Translations under genes and position numbers: made by a program | Part shown: piece by piece, positions 23,401 through 32,110 of the stretch | Numbering within the stretch: position 1 is the stretch's first letter | How the letters are laid out: every line of letters begins with the position of its first letter | Assembly: GCF_027172205.1 (NCBI RefSeq) | Contig: NC_070616.1 | Span: 44,737,001 to 44,801,000 of the forward strand | Length of the DNA stretch: 64,000 bases | Reading direction: 5' to 3' | From: Podarcis raffonei | Taxonomy: Eukaryota > Chordata > Lepidosauria > Squamata > Lacertidae | Notes under the pieces: generated by a model | Database searches by the model: none | What the model saw: only the letters and a program-made list of their open reading frames with translations | What the model was told of the DNA's origin: nothing

Positions 23401-25304
23401 TCCAAAGTACGGTGATGAGTCATAGTGAATACAAAAAATCTGGGACTGCCAGCAGGCCTGCTAGGAGACAGAAACAGCTTGCCATGACCGCAGTACATGT
23501 CAGCAATAGTGGTGACAACCTGCAAGGCCTCACAGTGGCGGCACAATCAGTAGTAGTCTGCAAGCCCTCATGGCGACAACGGGAGAGGGCAGAAGTAGCA
23601 GTGGCATCTTGCAAGGTCTTGCAGCGGCAATGCATTGCACCAATAAGAGTGGCAGCCTGTGAGGCCTCATGGCAAGACCAGCAGTGGGGCTTGCAAGGCC
23701 TCGCCATGGTGGTAAGAAGTGGCGGTGGCCTGCAAGCTCTCCTGGCAGTAGTGGTAGGCGATGGCAGAAGCTGTGGCAGCCTGCCTTAATGAGGTCTTGC
23801 AGACCACCTCTGCTTCTGCCATCTTCTACCACAACTGCAAGGCCTCACAATACTGCTGCCACCTCACAGTACTACTGCCACCGCCATGACAAGGCCTTGC
23901 AGGCCATTGTCGCTTTTGCCTCTGCCACAAGGTCTTGCAGGTCACCACTACTGCAGCCACCGCAACAAGTCCTCGCAGGCTGCCACCGCTTCTGCTGCCA
24001 CTGTCCAATACCACAGTGAGGCTTCACAGGCTGCTGATTATTGTGCCACTGCCAGGCTGCCACTGCCCCCCCCCCCCCCGATCGTTGATTCTGCCATTGC
24101 CAGGCTGCTGCTGCCGCTGCTGCCTCCTAGCAGGCCTGCTGGAAGTCCCAGAGTATTGGTATTCGCTATGACACATCACCAAACTTTGGATTGTTCTGAT
24201 TACCACCATTTGGTAGCCAAGCCCAAAACCAAAAGTCTCATTTGGATGCATTCTGGCTTGCCTGCTGCTGAAAGTACCATGAGGTGAATACAGTGGTACC
24301 TTGGGTTACACGCTTCAGGTTACAGACTCCACTAACCCAGAAATAGTGCTTCAGGTTAAGAACTTTGCTTCAGGATAAGAACAGGAATCGTGCTTTGGCG
24401 GCGCGGCGGCAGCAGGAGGCCCCATTAGCTAAAGTGGTGCTTCAGGTTAAGAACAGTTTCAGGTTAAGAACAGACCTCCGGAATGAATTAAGTATTTAAC
24501 CCAAGGTACCACTGTATAATGGTCAGGGGTCCCTTTACCTTTACCACTGTATAATTTATCAGTTTTAGAACCTTAAGTAGTAGCAGTTGCCAGGACATTG
24601 TCCTATTTGCCTCTGCGTAGTTCCTTCCTTTTTTGATACATCGATAAATCGCAATGTTTAGCTGGTGATGTATCACAATATTGAAAACCAGTTATCGCCC
24701 AGCCCTAGTGCACTCTCCTGGGGACAGATGTTGGGCAGCTGCTTCCACCCCAGGTGCTTGTCTGTCAAAATGTGACTGCATCTCACACGCTTTCTATGCT
24801 GAATTACAGGGACAGCTGTGATGCAGCCCTGAGGGCAGATGTTCATACAATTCCCTTTAGCCCAAAGAAGTTTTGTACTGACATCCAGTACTCTGAAAGC
24901 TTCCCATGTTGACATATGGCCACTAAAGGTGGTAAGGTCTCTCCTAAGATAGGAGTCCCTGCAGTGCTTCTTCCAAAGCAACCTGTGCTTCTTTTAGAAG
25001 TTATGTGTGCGGTAGGAGGAAGGGGCCAACCTGAAAGAGTACTTGATAAGGGGAAACTAACAGTTTGGCTACAATAAAAAGTAAGTGTGCCATAATCAAA
25101 TGCTTCCTATATTTTAACATTTCTGTCTTTGGTTGCAGTGCTGGCTTGCAAGATGGTGATGTCATTATAGCAATTAATGGGAAAACAGTCACTTCAACCC
25201 GAGATGTAACAGACACTGTTCAAAACAGTGACACCCTCTCCATTGTTGTACGGCGAGGAAGCGAAGATCTCATTGTGACAGTTACACCTGATGAAATTGA
25301 TTAA
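13985..25304 (+). CDS. HTRA4: HTRA4 serine protease, complete gene, nine exons
   Basis: The spliced CDS is 1392 nt (463 aa): exons 13985-14408, 15774-15873, 18611-18815, 19124-19318, 20365-20397, 20614-20728, 21120-21177, 21756-21851 and 25139-25304, all with GT-AG introns and consistent phases. The protein is a secreted HtrA-family trypsin-like protease: signal peptide (1-~22), IGFBP-like cysteine domain (~24-94, GCGCC core at 53-57), Kazal-like domain (~95-138), protease (~160-345; His204 in TNAHV, Asp234 in HKLDIALI, Ser312 in GNSGGPLV) and C-terminal PDZ (~365-460). Layout and length fit HTRA1/3/4. HTRA4 is chosen because the neighbours are PLEKHA2, TM2D2 and ADAM9; sequence alone would not separate it safely from HTRA1. 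No break is seen, so the gene looks functional. Confidence 0.92.
15138..15399. mobile_element. hAT (Charlie-like) element with 8-bp target duplication
   Basis: The element starts CAGGCAATCTCAATCCATGG and ends TTTGGGAACCTCTG. It is flanked by the exact 8-bp repeat CTGTAGAG (15130-15137 and 15400-15407), the hAT signature. It is about 262 bp, non-coding, and lies in HTRA4 intron 1. Confidence 0.8.
15774..15873 (+). CDS. HTRA4: HTRA4 exon 2
   Basis: Acceptor TTGCTTCACAG, donor CGCAG|GTAAGC. It encodes [20 protein letters not shown] and then [12 protein letters not shown], the conserved N-terminal part of the HtrA protease domain. Confidence 0.95.
15994..16129. mobile_element. Near-perfect palindromic hAT MITE
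   Basis: This 136-bp element is almost one hairpin: CAGGCATAGGCAAACTCGGC at the left is matched by its inverse at the right, with CCAGATGTTTTGGGACTAC and CTCCCATCATCCCT arms inside. It is flanked by the exact 8-bp duplication CTTTAAAG (15986-15993 and 16130-16137). Arms and duplication are nearly unmutated, so it is probably young. It sits in HTRA4 intron 2. Confidence 0.9.
17187..17411. mobile_element. Tigger/pogo-like MITE, copy 1
   Basis: Inverted ends CAGTGGTACCTCGGGTTAA and TAACCCGAGGTTCCACTG are flanked by TA on each side, the target of pogo/Tc1-mariner transposases. The inside is also inversely repetitive (TTAACCTGAAACTGTTCTTA) around a GC-rich middle. Related copies: 24291-24514, 32111-32352, 50826-51035. 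Confidence 0.85.
17445..17530 (-). repeat. Diverged tRNA-derived SINE fragment
   Basis: The minus strand reads GTGATGCAGCTCAGTGACCA and AGAAGGTCCCAAGTTGAGTC, degenerate A- and B-boxes of the same SINE family as 3415-3545. Confidence 0.5.
17670..17713. repeat. CTCCT/CTTTC pyrimidine repeat
   Basis: A run of CTCCT and CTTTCCT units in HTRA4 intron 2. Confidence 0.8.
17732..17885 (-). repeat. LINE or SINE 3'-end fragment
   Basis: The minus strand reads GAGCCACTCAGAGTGGCTGG and GATGGGCGGGGTATG, then an AATAAATAAATA tail, a common lizard retroelement 3' terminus similar in style to L2/CR1 tails. The family is not resolved. Confidence 0.45.
18611..18815 (+). CDS. HTRA4: HTRA4 exon 3 (catalytic His and Asp)
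   Basis: It follows TGTGGCAG and ends [32 protein letters not shown] carries catalytic His204, and [12 protein letters not shown] carries Asp234. Confidence 0.96.
19124..19318 (+). CDS. HTRA4: HTRA4 exon 4
   Basis: Exactly 65 codons, phase 0 on both sides (CTGTGCAG acceptor, AAT|GTAAGA donor). It encodes [20 protein letters not shown] and IQTDAIIN, the core strands leading to the active-site serine. Confidence 0.96.
19508..20000. mobile_element. Probable old hAT-type element
   Basis: GGGGAACCTCTAGCCTCCAA at the left is a hAT-like terminus, and GCGGCCCTGCCAGGGATGG lies near the right. The interior matches no gene. The boundaries are uncertain and no clean 8-bp duplication was found. Confidence 0.35.
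20365..20397 (+). CDS. HTRA4: HTRA4 exon 5 (catalytic serine microexon)
   Basis: This 33-nt exon encodes [11 protein letters not shown] with the nucleophile Ser312. It follows TTTTGCAG and precedes GTAAGA. A separate tiny exon for this motif is the usual HTRA1/3/4 gene layout. Confidence 0.96.
20614..20728 (+). CDS. HTRA4: HTRA4 exon 6
   Basis: Acceptor TTTCCATTAG, donor ATGAAAG|GTAATA. It encodes [20 protein letters not shown] and [13 protein letters not shown], the end of the protease domain. Confidence 0.95.
20785..20895 (+). repeat. tRNA-derived SINE fragment
   Basis: ATGGCTGTAACTCAGCGGGA and the following AGAGCAACTGCTTTGCA match the A-box region of the tRNA-derived SINE; the body CATCTCCAGGCAGAGCAGGT follows. 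It sits in HTRA4 intron 6. Confidence 0.6.
21120..21177 (+). CDS. HTRA4: HTRA4 exon 7
   Basis: Acceptor TCTCTCTAG, donor TTCAA|GTAAGT. It encodes [19 protein letters not shown], the linker into the PDZ domain. Confidence 0.94.
21756..21851 (+). CDS. HTRA4: HTRA4 exon 8
   Basis: Acceptor TTCGCCTTAG, donor GCAAG|GTAAAA. It encodes [20 protein letters not shown] and [11 protein letters not shown], the first half of the PDZ domain. Confidence 0.94.
24291..24514. mobile_element. Tigger/pogo-like MITE, copy 2, inside the foldback
   Basis: CAGTGGTACCTTGGGTTACA to AACCCAAGGTACCACTG, flanked by TA. It interrupts the right arm of the foldback element and is in the opposite orientation to copy 1. Confidence 0.85.
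24521..24543 (+). repeat. 23-bp Sauria SINE tail stub with 12-bp target duplication
   Basis: GGTCAGGGGTCCCTTTACC and the next four bases are the extreme 3' end of a Sauria SINE. They are bracketed by an exact 12-bp repeat, CCACTGTATAAT (24509-24520 and 24544-24555), which includes the end of the Tigger MITE. This is an extremely 5'-truncated retroposition event. Confidence 0.75.
25139..25304 (+). CDS. HTRA4: HTRA4 exon 9 (terminal, PDZ)
   Basis: It follows TTTGGTTGCAG and ends at TAA 25302-25304. It encodes [17 protein letters not shown] and the PDZ C-terminus ending VTVTPDEID, where human HTRA1 ends with a similar EEIDP-type tail. Confidence 0.95.
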
Positions 25305-25850
25305 AAAAAGGTGCCCTCTGCAGAAAAAGTTTGTGTTGAAATCCTAAATTGCTGTATACTCTTATCAGAAACAGTTTAGGAAAGAACTGTACAAAGTGGA
25401 AACATACTTGTAGCTCTTAGTTTTCCAGTATGAACAAATCAAATATTTCAAATAGAAAATGGACAAACCATTTTCTTTCTTTTTTAAAAAAATACTCATT
25501 TAAGTGAGACAAAACAGTTAAGCAGGGGGTAGGAATTCCTTTCAATCACAGATCTCTGTAGGCTGAAGGTCACCTTGTGCAATGCCCCTACTACACACAA
25601 ACAGAGATTTAACTCGACATCCCGTTTTCTAGTGGGCCAACTGAAGAGCTGAAGGTGTGCCAAATGTTGGAGGCTGCTTGCAATACAAGAATTAAGTTTA
25701 ATACAGACCTATCCAGGTGCAGGGCTAGCAGGTGCCATTAAGGCCACTTCAGTCTTGAGATATTCCTTCCCAACACCATGAAGCAAAGGCAAAATATGAT
25801 AGGTAAGTATCTCCTCCAAGGTGAGGAGATTAAGCACCTACTCTCCAAAT

Positions 25851-26101
25851 CATGGGTAGGCAAACTAAGGCCCAGGGGCTGGATCCAGCCCAAACGCCTT
25901 CTCAATCCAGCCCGTAGACGGTCCGGGAATCAGCATGTTTTTACATGAGTAGAATGTGTCCTTTTATTTAAAATGCATCTCTGGGTTATTTGTGGGGCAT
26001 AGAAATTTGTTCATCCCCCCCCCCAAAAAAATATAGTCCAGCCCCACAAGGTCTGAGGGACATTAGACCAGCCCCCTGCTGAAAAAGTTTGCTGACCCTT
26101 G
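25851..26101. mobile_element. hAT-type MITE
   Basis: The element runs from CATGGGTAGGCAAACTAAGG to AAGTTTGCTGACCCTTG, flanked by CTCCAAAT (25843-25850) and CTCCAAGT (26102-26109), a 7/8 match. Its right arm is homologous to the right arm of the much larger element at 56168-57483. Confidence 0.7.
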
Positions 26102-26348
26102 CTCCAAGTGATAGTACTTGCCAATCTCTTGATGGGAACAAACAAGCTTTTCAGAATACCCATCCCCATGCCACTTCCACTCTAGAACATAATTTTTATA
26201 ACAATTTCAAAACAAGATTAAAATAGTTACACATTTAAGTTTAAGATCTCCAAACTTTATTCTTACCCATCAGCTTTAAAAAAACCCTGCATCTGCTCAA
26301 CATGGAAATACATTTTACATGCTGTTACTGAAAAGTACACATGCATTA

Positions 26349-26373
26349 ACACACACACACACACACACACACC
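26349..26373. repeat. (AC)n microsatellite
   Basis: About 12 AC units. Confidence 0.95.
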
Positions 26374-27099
26374 GCCAACCAGCCACAGGCCTGACCTACA
26401 GCATGGACTGATCATTAGTCACTAGAACATACTTAAATAGAGGTTAGGAAAGACTAATCAGGTGCTGCTGTCAGTCTAACACACTGAGAAGAGGCATTCT
26501 TCCTCATTAATTGCAATTTAAATTGTGGCTGATACTGAAAATAGTCCAATTCCCCTACTTTATTAAAATGAGCCAGCAAATGACCATTTGGGGAGGGCAG
26601 GGGCGGTTTACTACACTTGGGTTTCTCTGGCTTTGCAAAAACATTCTGAAGTTCTGCAATAAATTGGGCTTGACATTGCTAAATGTCAAGATAACTACTC
26701 CCCCACATCCCATCACAATATCAGATTAACAGAGAATGAGGAAGCAATCCTGAAGACTTCACGTCCTTTTACAAGAAAGGGAAACTTAAGGGAGCATTCT
26801 GTCTCATGTGGACCTGTGGGCCAACATTCTTATGGGAAAACAGTCCTGCCAGCGTGAGCTAAAATCAAACAAGAAAGTAACTTTTGCAGTTACATCAACT
26901 TCACTAGGTATTTTCAGCTAATATAGGCGGCATAAACTTATTCGGAAAACCTCTTCTAAAGTGTATAGCAATGAGAACTAGGATTAAGCAGAGTAGGGTA
27001 AGCCAGTTACTACTTTGGCACCTCCTAGAGCGTACACAAGTGTGTAAGGATATAAAGAACTTCAATACCTTCGTGACAGTTGTAAATCCATTTTTGAGG

Positions 27100-27105
27100 T
27101 TTATT
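27100..27105 (-). terminator. Candidate polyadenylation signal for TM2D2
   Basis: TTTATT on the plus strand is AATAAA on the minus strand, 255 bp past the TM2D2 stop. Its use is inferred only. Confidence 0.3.
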
Positions 27106-27359
27106 CTACAGGGCAGAACTGTTCCCAGGTCCTTGTGGATGGGGAAAGCATAGCTTCCATTTAAACAAGACAATGAGGTATGTATAGCAGAATTATGGTT
27201 TGCATTTTTCTGGTATTTCCATTTTAGAAGGATGTCATTCCACAGCAAAATGGGTACACCAGTGTAGCCTCTATACCTGCTACAAGACACGATCCAAACT
27301 GAACAAAGAATCTCCTCCCATTTCTTCTTTGGTTTAGGTCCAGTCAGAGTTGTAGACTT

Positions 27360-27573
27360 TCAGTAAATGGTACACCAGTTGCTTCCATCACTGGGCATCA
27401 GTCCCCCAGTGATAAGAAGAATCAAGTCCACAAACCACCAGATCCCAAGTCCTCCAAGAGTGAGCAATTTCCCTACAGCTGTGCCTGTGTGCCCCAGGCA
27501 GAAGCGATCCACTCCAAAGCAGCCCAAAAAAAAGGAGTAGAGGAGAGTAGTTATGAAGTAGTGCCCCGTGTAT
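27360..27573 (-). CDS. TM2D2: TM2D2 exon 4 (TM2 domain, stop)
   Basis: It follows acceptor TCTCTCTCAG on the minus strand. It encodes [20 protein letters not shown], the DRF motif and [19 protein letters not shown], ending CTIY and a TAA stop. Confidence 0.97.
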
Positions 27574-28118
27574 CTGAGAGAGAACAAAATTGAATAAAAC
27601 TTTCACATGGTGAGCTGGTATCCACCCTTGCCTTCACTGTACAACAGTTCCCTCTAATGGGCATAAAGGAGCATGCACAGAATCTCTATGTACTGTACTT
27701 AAAATGTACTAGCCCAGGGGTTGTCAACCTGGTCCCTACCACCCACTAGTGGGCATTTCAGGATTCTAGGTGGGTGGTAGGGGGTTCTATGGCACAAGCT
27801 GAATCCTTCTTCCATCGAGCACTGGTGGGCAGTAAGGAAATTTTACCATCAGGAAAGATGAATTAGTGGGCAGTAGGTATAAAAAGGTTGACTACCCCTG
27901 TACTAGACTGTGCCTACATAGGCCTTGGCTGGAACAGTGAAGAGACCTGCATTTACTCTTCGTTTGTGAGCAAGAATAGTTCCTTACACTTGAAGTCAGT
28001 AAGACACAATATGGGAGAGGAGAGTCAGATCTGTCTTGCATAGGACTCATCCACACTTCCATTTGTGCTGTGCTTTCTAGGCACAGGCCCATGATCTCTG
28101 GGTCCATTTTCAATAAGT

Positions 28119-28179
<61 letters not shown>

Positions 28180-31104
28180 CCTGCCGTTTTCCCCAGGAAA
28201 ACCTGCTGTTTACCTCTGAATTGGAACAAACTGCAATTCACGGAAAACTGATGTTTGTTCCGATTCAGTGGCAAACAACGTCCGTGTCATAGCTGGACCA
28301 AAAAAAGGCAGCTATGGCTAGAAAGTAGCTGTGGCTAGAAAGTATGGCACAAACAGAAGTGGGGATGAGCCTGTGCACTGCCTGTCACACAATGAATGTT
28401 GCAAAGGAATTCTGGGTTCAATAATCTCAAGAAACAAAGCAAAAAGGAAACTCACTTTATGCATGGCTTATTCCCCCGCCGAAAGGTCCGCTGGCCTGCA
28501 CATTCGATGCCATCCAGTGCCTTGCATTGGACCTGAGTGTGGCTCACATCACTATATGCCTGACCACCAAACTATTACAGGGACAAAACAACAACAGTGG
28601 ACAGAATTGAGAATTTATTGGGCTAGATTCCTTGTTTTAAGTATACATTTTCCATAATGAATACATTTATCTTGGAACATAGGGAGCAGGAAATCGAGCC
28701 TCTCTTTATCCCTACCCCAAATTTGCCAGACATTTATCTAATATTAGAGTAGCAAAATAATCCCTTTTGAGCCCACCTTGAGACATCCGTAGCCCAGTTC
28801 CTCTCGTGCACTTGCATTTCCACCATGATCCATGGGAGCCTCACACTCTACAAACTCCTCAGGTCTGCAAATAAACCACAAGGTGAGTTTGATTTTGAGA
28901 AGAAGAAGAAGAAGAAGAAGAAGAAGAAGAAGAAGAAGAAGAAGAGTGAATGTTCCCCAGTTTCCTTAGATTGATCAGGCTAGCATCAATTTAACCCCAT
29001 CCCTTCTCCAGTCTGCTTCCGTAGCAGCCTCTCCAACATACTGTACCTTCCTAACTGGGGCAGTTTACTGCTTGCACCTAACCTTTCATCCTTGACCCCA
29101 GACACCTGCCATCGTTTAATACTCCATTTCCAACACTCACTTCTCCCTTTCCCATCAACCACCCCTTCTCTTTGCCCAACATCAACTTCTGCCACTCCCC
29201 TGCAGGCCTTTGTCTTGCCTCCAGTTTGCTCCGATTCATATCCCAGCCCTAGACTTTGGCAACGTCTTTGTCTTCCACCCCAGCACCACTCATCCTTCCA
29301 TGCACAAGCCACAGCCTTCCACTGTTAAAAAACCCTTTGTGTTCCATCCTTACCCCTTTAGTTCTTCACACATAAACTAAACTAAACTAAGGAGCTTTCA
29401 CAGCTGTGTGCCCAGAAAGCAGCAGTTTACGCCAATAGCAACTGGATTTGCATCTGTGTTTAAACCACCATCTCAGCTGACTCCTACTCTGAGCTGGCAG
29501 TATAGTCCTTTATTGCTGAAGTTTCTGTCTGGATTTTTTAAAACAATGCAATCGGTACAGAAGTAATTTTTTTAAAGTTGACCTTAGAGTGTAGGAGTGA
29601 ATGCGCCTTAAGTCACAATGCCTATCACTGTACCCAGGACCATTCCAAGACATTTTGGCAACAGAGAAGCAGCAAAACACTGTGCCACCCTCCACGGCCT
29701 CAAATTATGACCCCAGGAGCAGCCCCTGCCATTTCCTCCCTGGAGTGGGAGGAAACCAGCAGCACCTCTTATTCACCATGCTGCCACTGTAGAGGCAGCA
29801 TGGGGCAGGGGCTGCCAAGGAAGTGGGAGATCTGGCCTCCAAGAAACACACCACAGCAGTTGCTACTGTAGAACTGGCTATACATGCCTTGGAGGCCAGA
29901 TCTACTGCCCCTGTGGATCCTGACTCCTGCCCCCAGAGGTTGTGTCCTCACCTTGCAGTCCTCACTGCACTCCTCAGCACTTCTGAACACCCACCAGGGC
30001 CCACCAATTTTGATGCTTCCTCTGGCCCTCACAACACCGGGCAGCAAGAAACTACAGGACACAATTTAAAATTTCCAACAGTGCCCTAGGACAGGGCTGT
30101 AGCTACTAGGGGGTGGGGGCTAGCTGGGGTTTTTTACCCTAGGACGGTGAAGCCTCCAGAGGGGTGCCATTGAGGCTCACAGCTTGTAAGTACACAAATG
30201 CATGGGGGAGGGGGGGCCATACTGAGTCTCTGACCGGGGTGAAATAAAGCCTAGTTTTGCCCCTGCCAAGGGTGCCCAAAATAGCACTCCTCCAGGCTGC
30301 TTAATGTGACAGCTGGCCAGTGCCAGCCAGACGCATACCTCTGCTAAGCAGACCTGCCAAGACAGTATGCCAAGGGTATTTTTTTACTTTTTTTACTACA
30401 TTTAGACCCCACTTTTTCTCCAAGGAGTTCCAGGTGGCAAACACTGTTCTTCCTCTCCTCGTTTATCCTCCCAGCAACACTGAGAAGTTGTGAGGCCTCT
30501 TGAGTTGTGAGTTCGAGCCCCAGGTTGGGCAAAAATTCCTGTCCTGCTGCAGGGGGTTGGACCAGATGACCCTCACTGTCCCGTCCAACTCTACAGTTCT
30601 GCGATTCTACGACCCAAGGCTACCCAGCGAGCTTCATGGCTGTGGTAGGATCTGAACCCTGGCCTCGGCGAGCCCAGTCACAGATCCCAGCCGGACCTCA
30701 CCCGCCTCCTTTTAACTCCCTTCCCATATTCCACTGCCTGACCGGGCCGGGGAGAGGCCAGGGTGCCAATCCGAGCTGCGCCAGGAAGCCGCCTCTCAGG
30801 CTCCGGCGAGGTGGGAGAAGATGGCCGCCTCCCCGCCCCTCCCCTGCTCCGCCTCCCCTCCCGGAAGTCTCGCGGGACCTTACAGGTGATCGCAGCGCAC
30901 GAGCGGGCCGTGGGGGCCGTGGCCTTGGCAGGAGAAGGCGCCTCCGGCGCTGGCGGGGGGCTCCGCGTCGGGCTGCTCGGGGCCGAGGGTGGCGTTGTGC
31001 TGGAGGCTGCGCGGCACGCCCTGCAGGAGCAGCAGGTTGCCCAGCAGCAGCGCCGCCTGCCCGCACAGCAGCGCGTAGCAAAGCGGCGGCCCTCGGCCCG
31101 CCAT
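27360..31104 (-). CDS. TM2D2: TM2D2, complete gene, four exons
   Basis: Minus-strand exons 30884-31104, 28777-28864, 28456-28571 and 27360-27573 join in consistent phase to 639 nt (212 aa), close to the 214 aa I recall for human. The protein has an N-terminal hydrophobic signal/anchor ([19 protein letters not shown]), an extracellular Cys-rich part with N-glycosylation sites (NAT, NAS), then the TM2 domain: two membrane helices around the family DRF motif (GVDRFCLGH). The fly orthologue, almondex, acts in Notch signalling; the vertebrate role is less clear. The C-terminus [13 protein letters not shown] is nearly identical to mammalian TM2D2. All introns are GT-AG and no break is seen. Confidence 0.96.
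27715..27900. mobile_element. hAT MITE upstream of TM2D2 exon 4
   Basis: CAGGGGTTGTCAACCTGG to AAAAGGTTGACTACCCCTG, flanked by TACTAGCC (27707-27714) and TACTAGAC (27901-27908). It lies in TM2D2 intron 3, about 140 bp from exon 4. Confidence 0.85.
28118..28179. repeat. (TTG)n microsatellite
   Basis: About 20 GTT units in TM2D2 intron 3. A repeat-like sequence of unknown family follows (28180-28330). Confidence 0.95.
28456..28571 (-). CDS. TM2D2: TM2D2 exon 3
   Basis: Acceptor CTGTAATAG, donor CATAAA|GTGAGT on the minus strand. It encodes [20 protein letters not shown] and [19 protein letters not shown], the Cys-rich juxtamembrane region. Confidence 0.95.
28777..28864 (-). CDS. TM2D2: TM2D2 exon 2
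   Basis: Acceptor TTTATTTGCAG, donor CTCAAG|GTGGGC on the minus strand. It encodes [20 protein letters not shown] and [10 protein letters not shown] (CTT)n tract lies 34 bp upstream of the acceptor. Confidence 0.95.
28898..28945. repeat. (AAG)16 microsatellite next to the TM2D2 exon 2 acceptor
   Basis: An AAG run on the plus strand, so CTT on the TM2D2 sense strand, at about -34 to -81 from the exon 2 acceptor. Confidence 0.95.
28946..30482. other. TM2D2 intron 1, mostly unassigned
   Basis: I see no exon or clear element. A repeat-like GC-rich part lies near 30090-30290, and MIR/L2-like text (TTATCCTCCCAGCAACACTG) at 30461-30481. Confidence 0.5.
30486..30612 (+). repeat. SINE with CR1-type 3' tail
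   Basis: A tRNA-like B-box (GTGAGTTCGAGCCCC) is followed by a CR1-derived tail, GGGGGTTGGACCAGATGACC and TCCAACTCTACAGTTCTGCG. Such SINEs are mobilised by CR1. Confidence 0.65.
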
Positions 31105-31400
31105 GGCGGCCGCCGCCGCGCAGAGAGACTCCTTCGCCGGTTACCCAGAAAACCCGCGCTCCGCCCCGGCCTCGCCGCCGCCCTCTCCGCCAATCAGGAA
31201 AGGGGATTCTCGGCTAGCCAGTCGGAGGCGAGGCAGAAGGCGGGGAAACGGGTAGAGGGCCGCGCCGCGCGCATTTCCGGCGGAGGGGAAAGGCGTCATA
31301 GGGCCGGAAGGCCTCTTTGAAACGGGCGGATTAGCTGGGCGCTGTAGGAGTACAGCCAGCCGCGCTCAGGGAAGTTGGGAATTGTAGTCCAGCTGTGCTC
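30760..31400 (-). promoter_or_regulatory. TM2D2 CpG-island promoter with ZNF143- and ETS-like sites
   Basis: The CpG-dense region covers exon 1 and upstream. Upstream of the ATG, the minus strand has ACTACAATTCCCAACTT (about 31374-31390), matching the ACTACAATTCCC motif of ZNF143-type housekeeping promoters, and an ETS-type core lies in GCATTTCCGGCGG (31271-31283). No TATA box is obvious. Confidence 0.6.
30884..31104 (-). CDS. TM2D2: TM2D2 exon 1
   Basis: Start CCGCCATGGCGGGC-type context read on the minus strand; donor CACCT|GTAAGG. It encodes [20 protein letters not shown] and the rest of the hydrophobic N-terminus, then [15 protein letters not shown] and PLVRCDHL. Confidence 0.93.
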
Positions 31401-32110
31401 TAGCGCAACCTTGCCGGCTTTTAACTCCCCGGTGTCTGAATTTCAAATGGTCTCCAGTCATTACCGAGGAGCTGCTGCTAAAGCATCCGTCCGGATACGT
31501 TTGCAGAAAGTTTGTATATGAGTAAATATTTAAATCTTTAAATATTTTTATTGCGTTTTCAAATATATAGGAACATCAAAAAAGAGATAACATATACAAA
31601 AAACAACCCATCATTCTTTCCGACATAGGACAGATATAATAAGGTCATGAATATACAGACATTTCATTAAAAAGAAGTAACAAAAAGTTAAAAGGACAAA
31701 GTCCTTTGTGGCACAAAAGAGGCCAAACCTGTTTTTGGTAGGTGACATGTATTTTTCACATCTGATGTATTGGCATATGAAATAGGGCCCAACCATGAAA
31801 CACTATTCCCTTGTAATAAGTGTACGTTATGGGTAATTTTCTTCAGTATTGCTGTATTGCTATACCTTGGTTGAAGAGACAAATGGTCCAGGTTTTTGCA
31901 TTGGAGGGTCTATAGTTTGTGGACAGGTTATAGGATGTCAACTGCACACTGAACATTTGTTCCGATTTACTTGCAGGACTATTATATTATATGTTGTGGT
32001 TCGTCCCACACTTTCAGCTGCATTTTCCCATCACTTTCCTTACCACAAAAGTTCTGATTATACTGCAGAAACCTGAATTTGCTGATATGTTAAATCCAAG
32101 CTGCAAAGTA
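31401..32110. other. Intergenic stretch, unassigned
   Basis: AT-rich sequence. TTTTTATTGCGTTTTCAAATA near 31545 looks like an inverted retroelement tail, but I cannot name the family. No exon is seen. Confidence 0.5.

Larger units (their letters stand above)
23078..24707. mobile_element. 1.6-kb foldback (long inverted repeat) DNA element
   Basis: The two ends are inverted copies for several hundred bases. The left arm from TAGGCTGGGCAATAT (23078) through GAGACTTTTGGTTTTGGGCT to CAGCAGGCCTGCTAGGAGAC (~23468) matches the inverse of the right arm (~24115-24707), which ends TTATCGCCCAGCCCTA. The middle (about 23480-24110) is a degenerate GC-rich repeat of TGCAAGGCCT and GGCGGC-like units, also in inverted orientation between halves. 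There is no transposase. The terminal sequence is hAT-like, but the flanking duplication is weak (GTACAC against GTGCAC). It lies in HTRA4 intron 8. Confidence 0.75.
25305..27359. other. Convergent 3' UTR region between HTRA4 and TM2D2
   Basis: No further exon is seen. The region should hold the HTRA4 3' UTR (plus) and the TM2D2 3' UTR (minus). For HTRA4, ATTAAA near 26215 and AATAAA near 26659 are possible signals. It also includes a hAT element and an AC microsatellite. Confidence 0.5.

Noticed and set aside
23235-24287. ORFs of 90-180 codons on both strands inside the foldback
   Set aside because: They are translations of degenerate GC-rich repeats with compositional bias only.
30636-31320. 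Plus-strand ORFs across the TM2D2 promoter
   Set aside because: Arg-rich GC artefacts opposite TM2D2 exon 1. They also cannot be the ADAM9 first exon: no signal peptide is followed by a matching donor.
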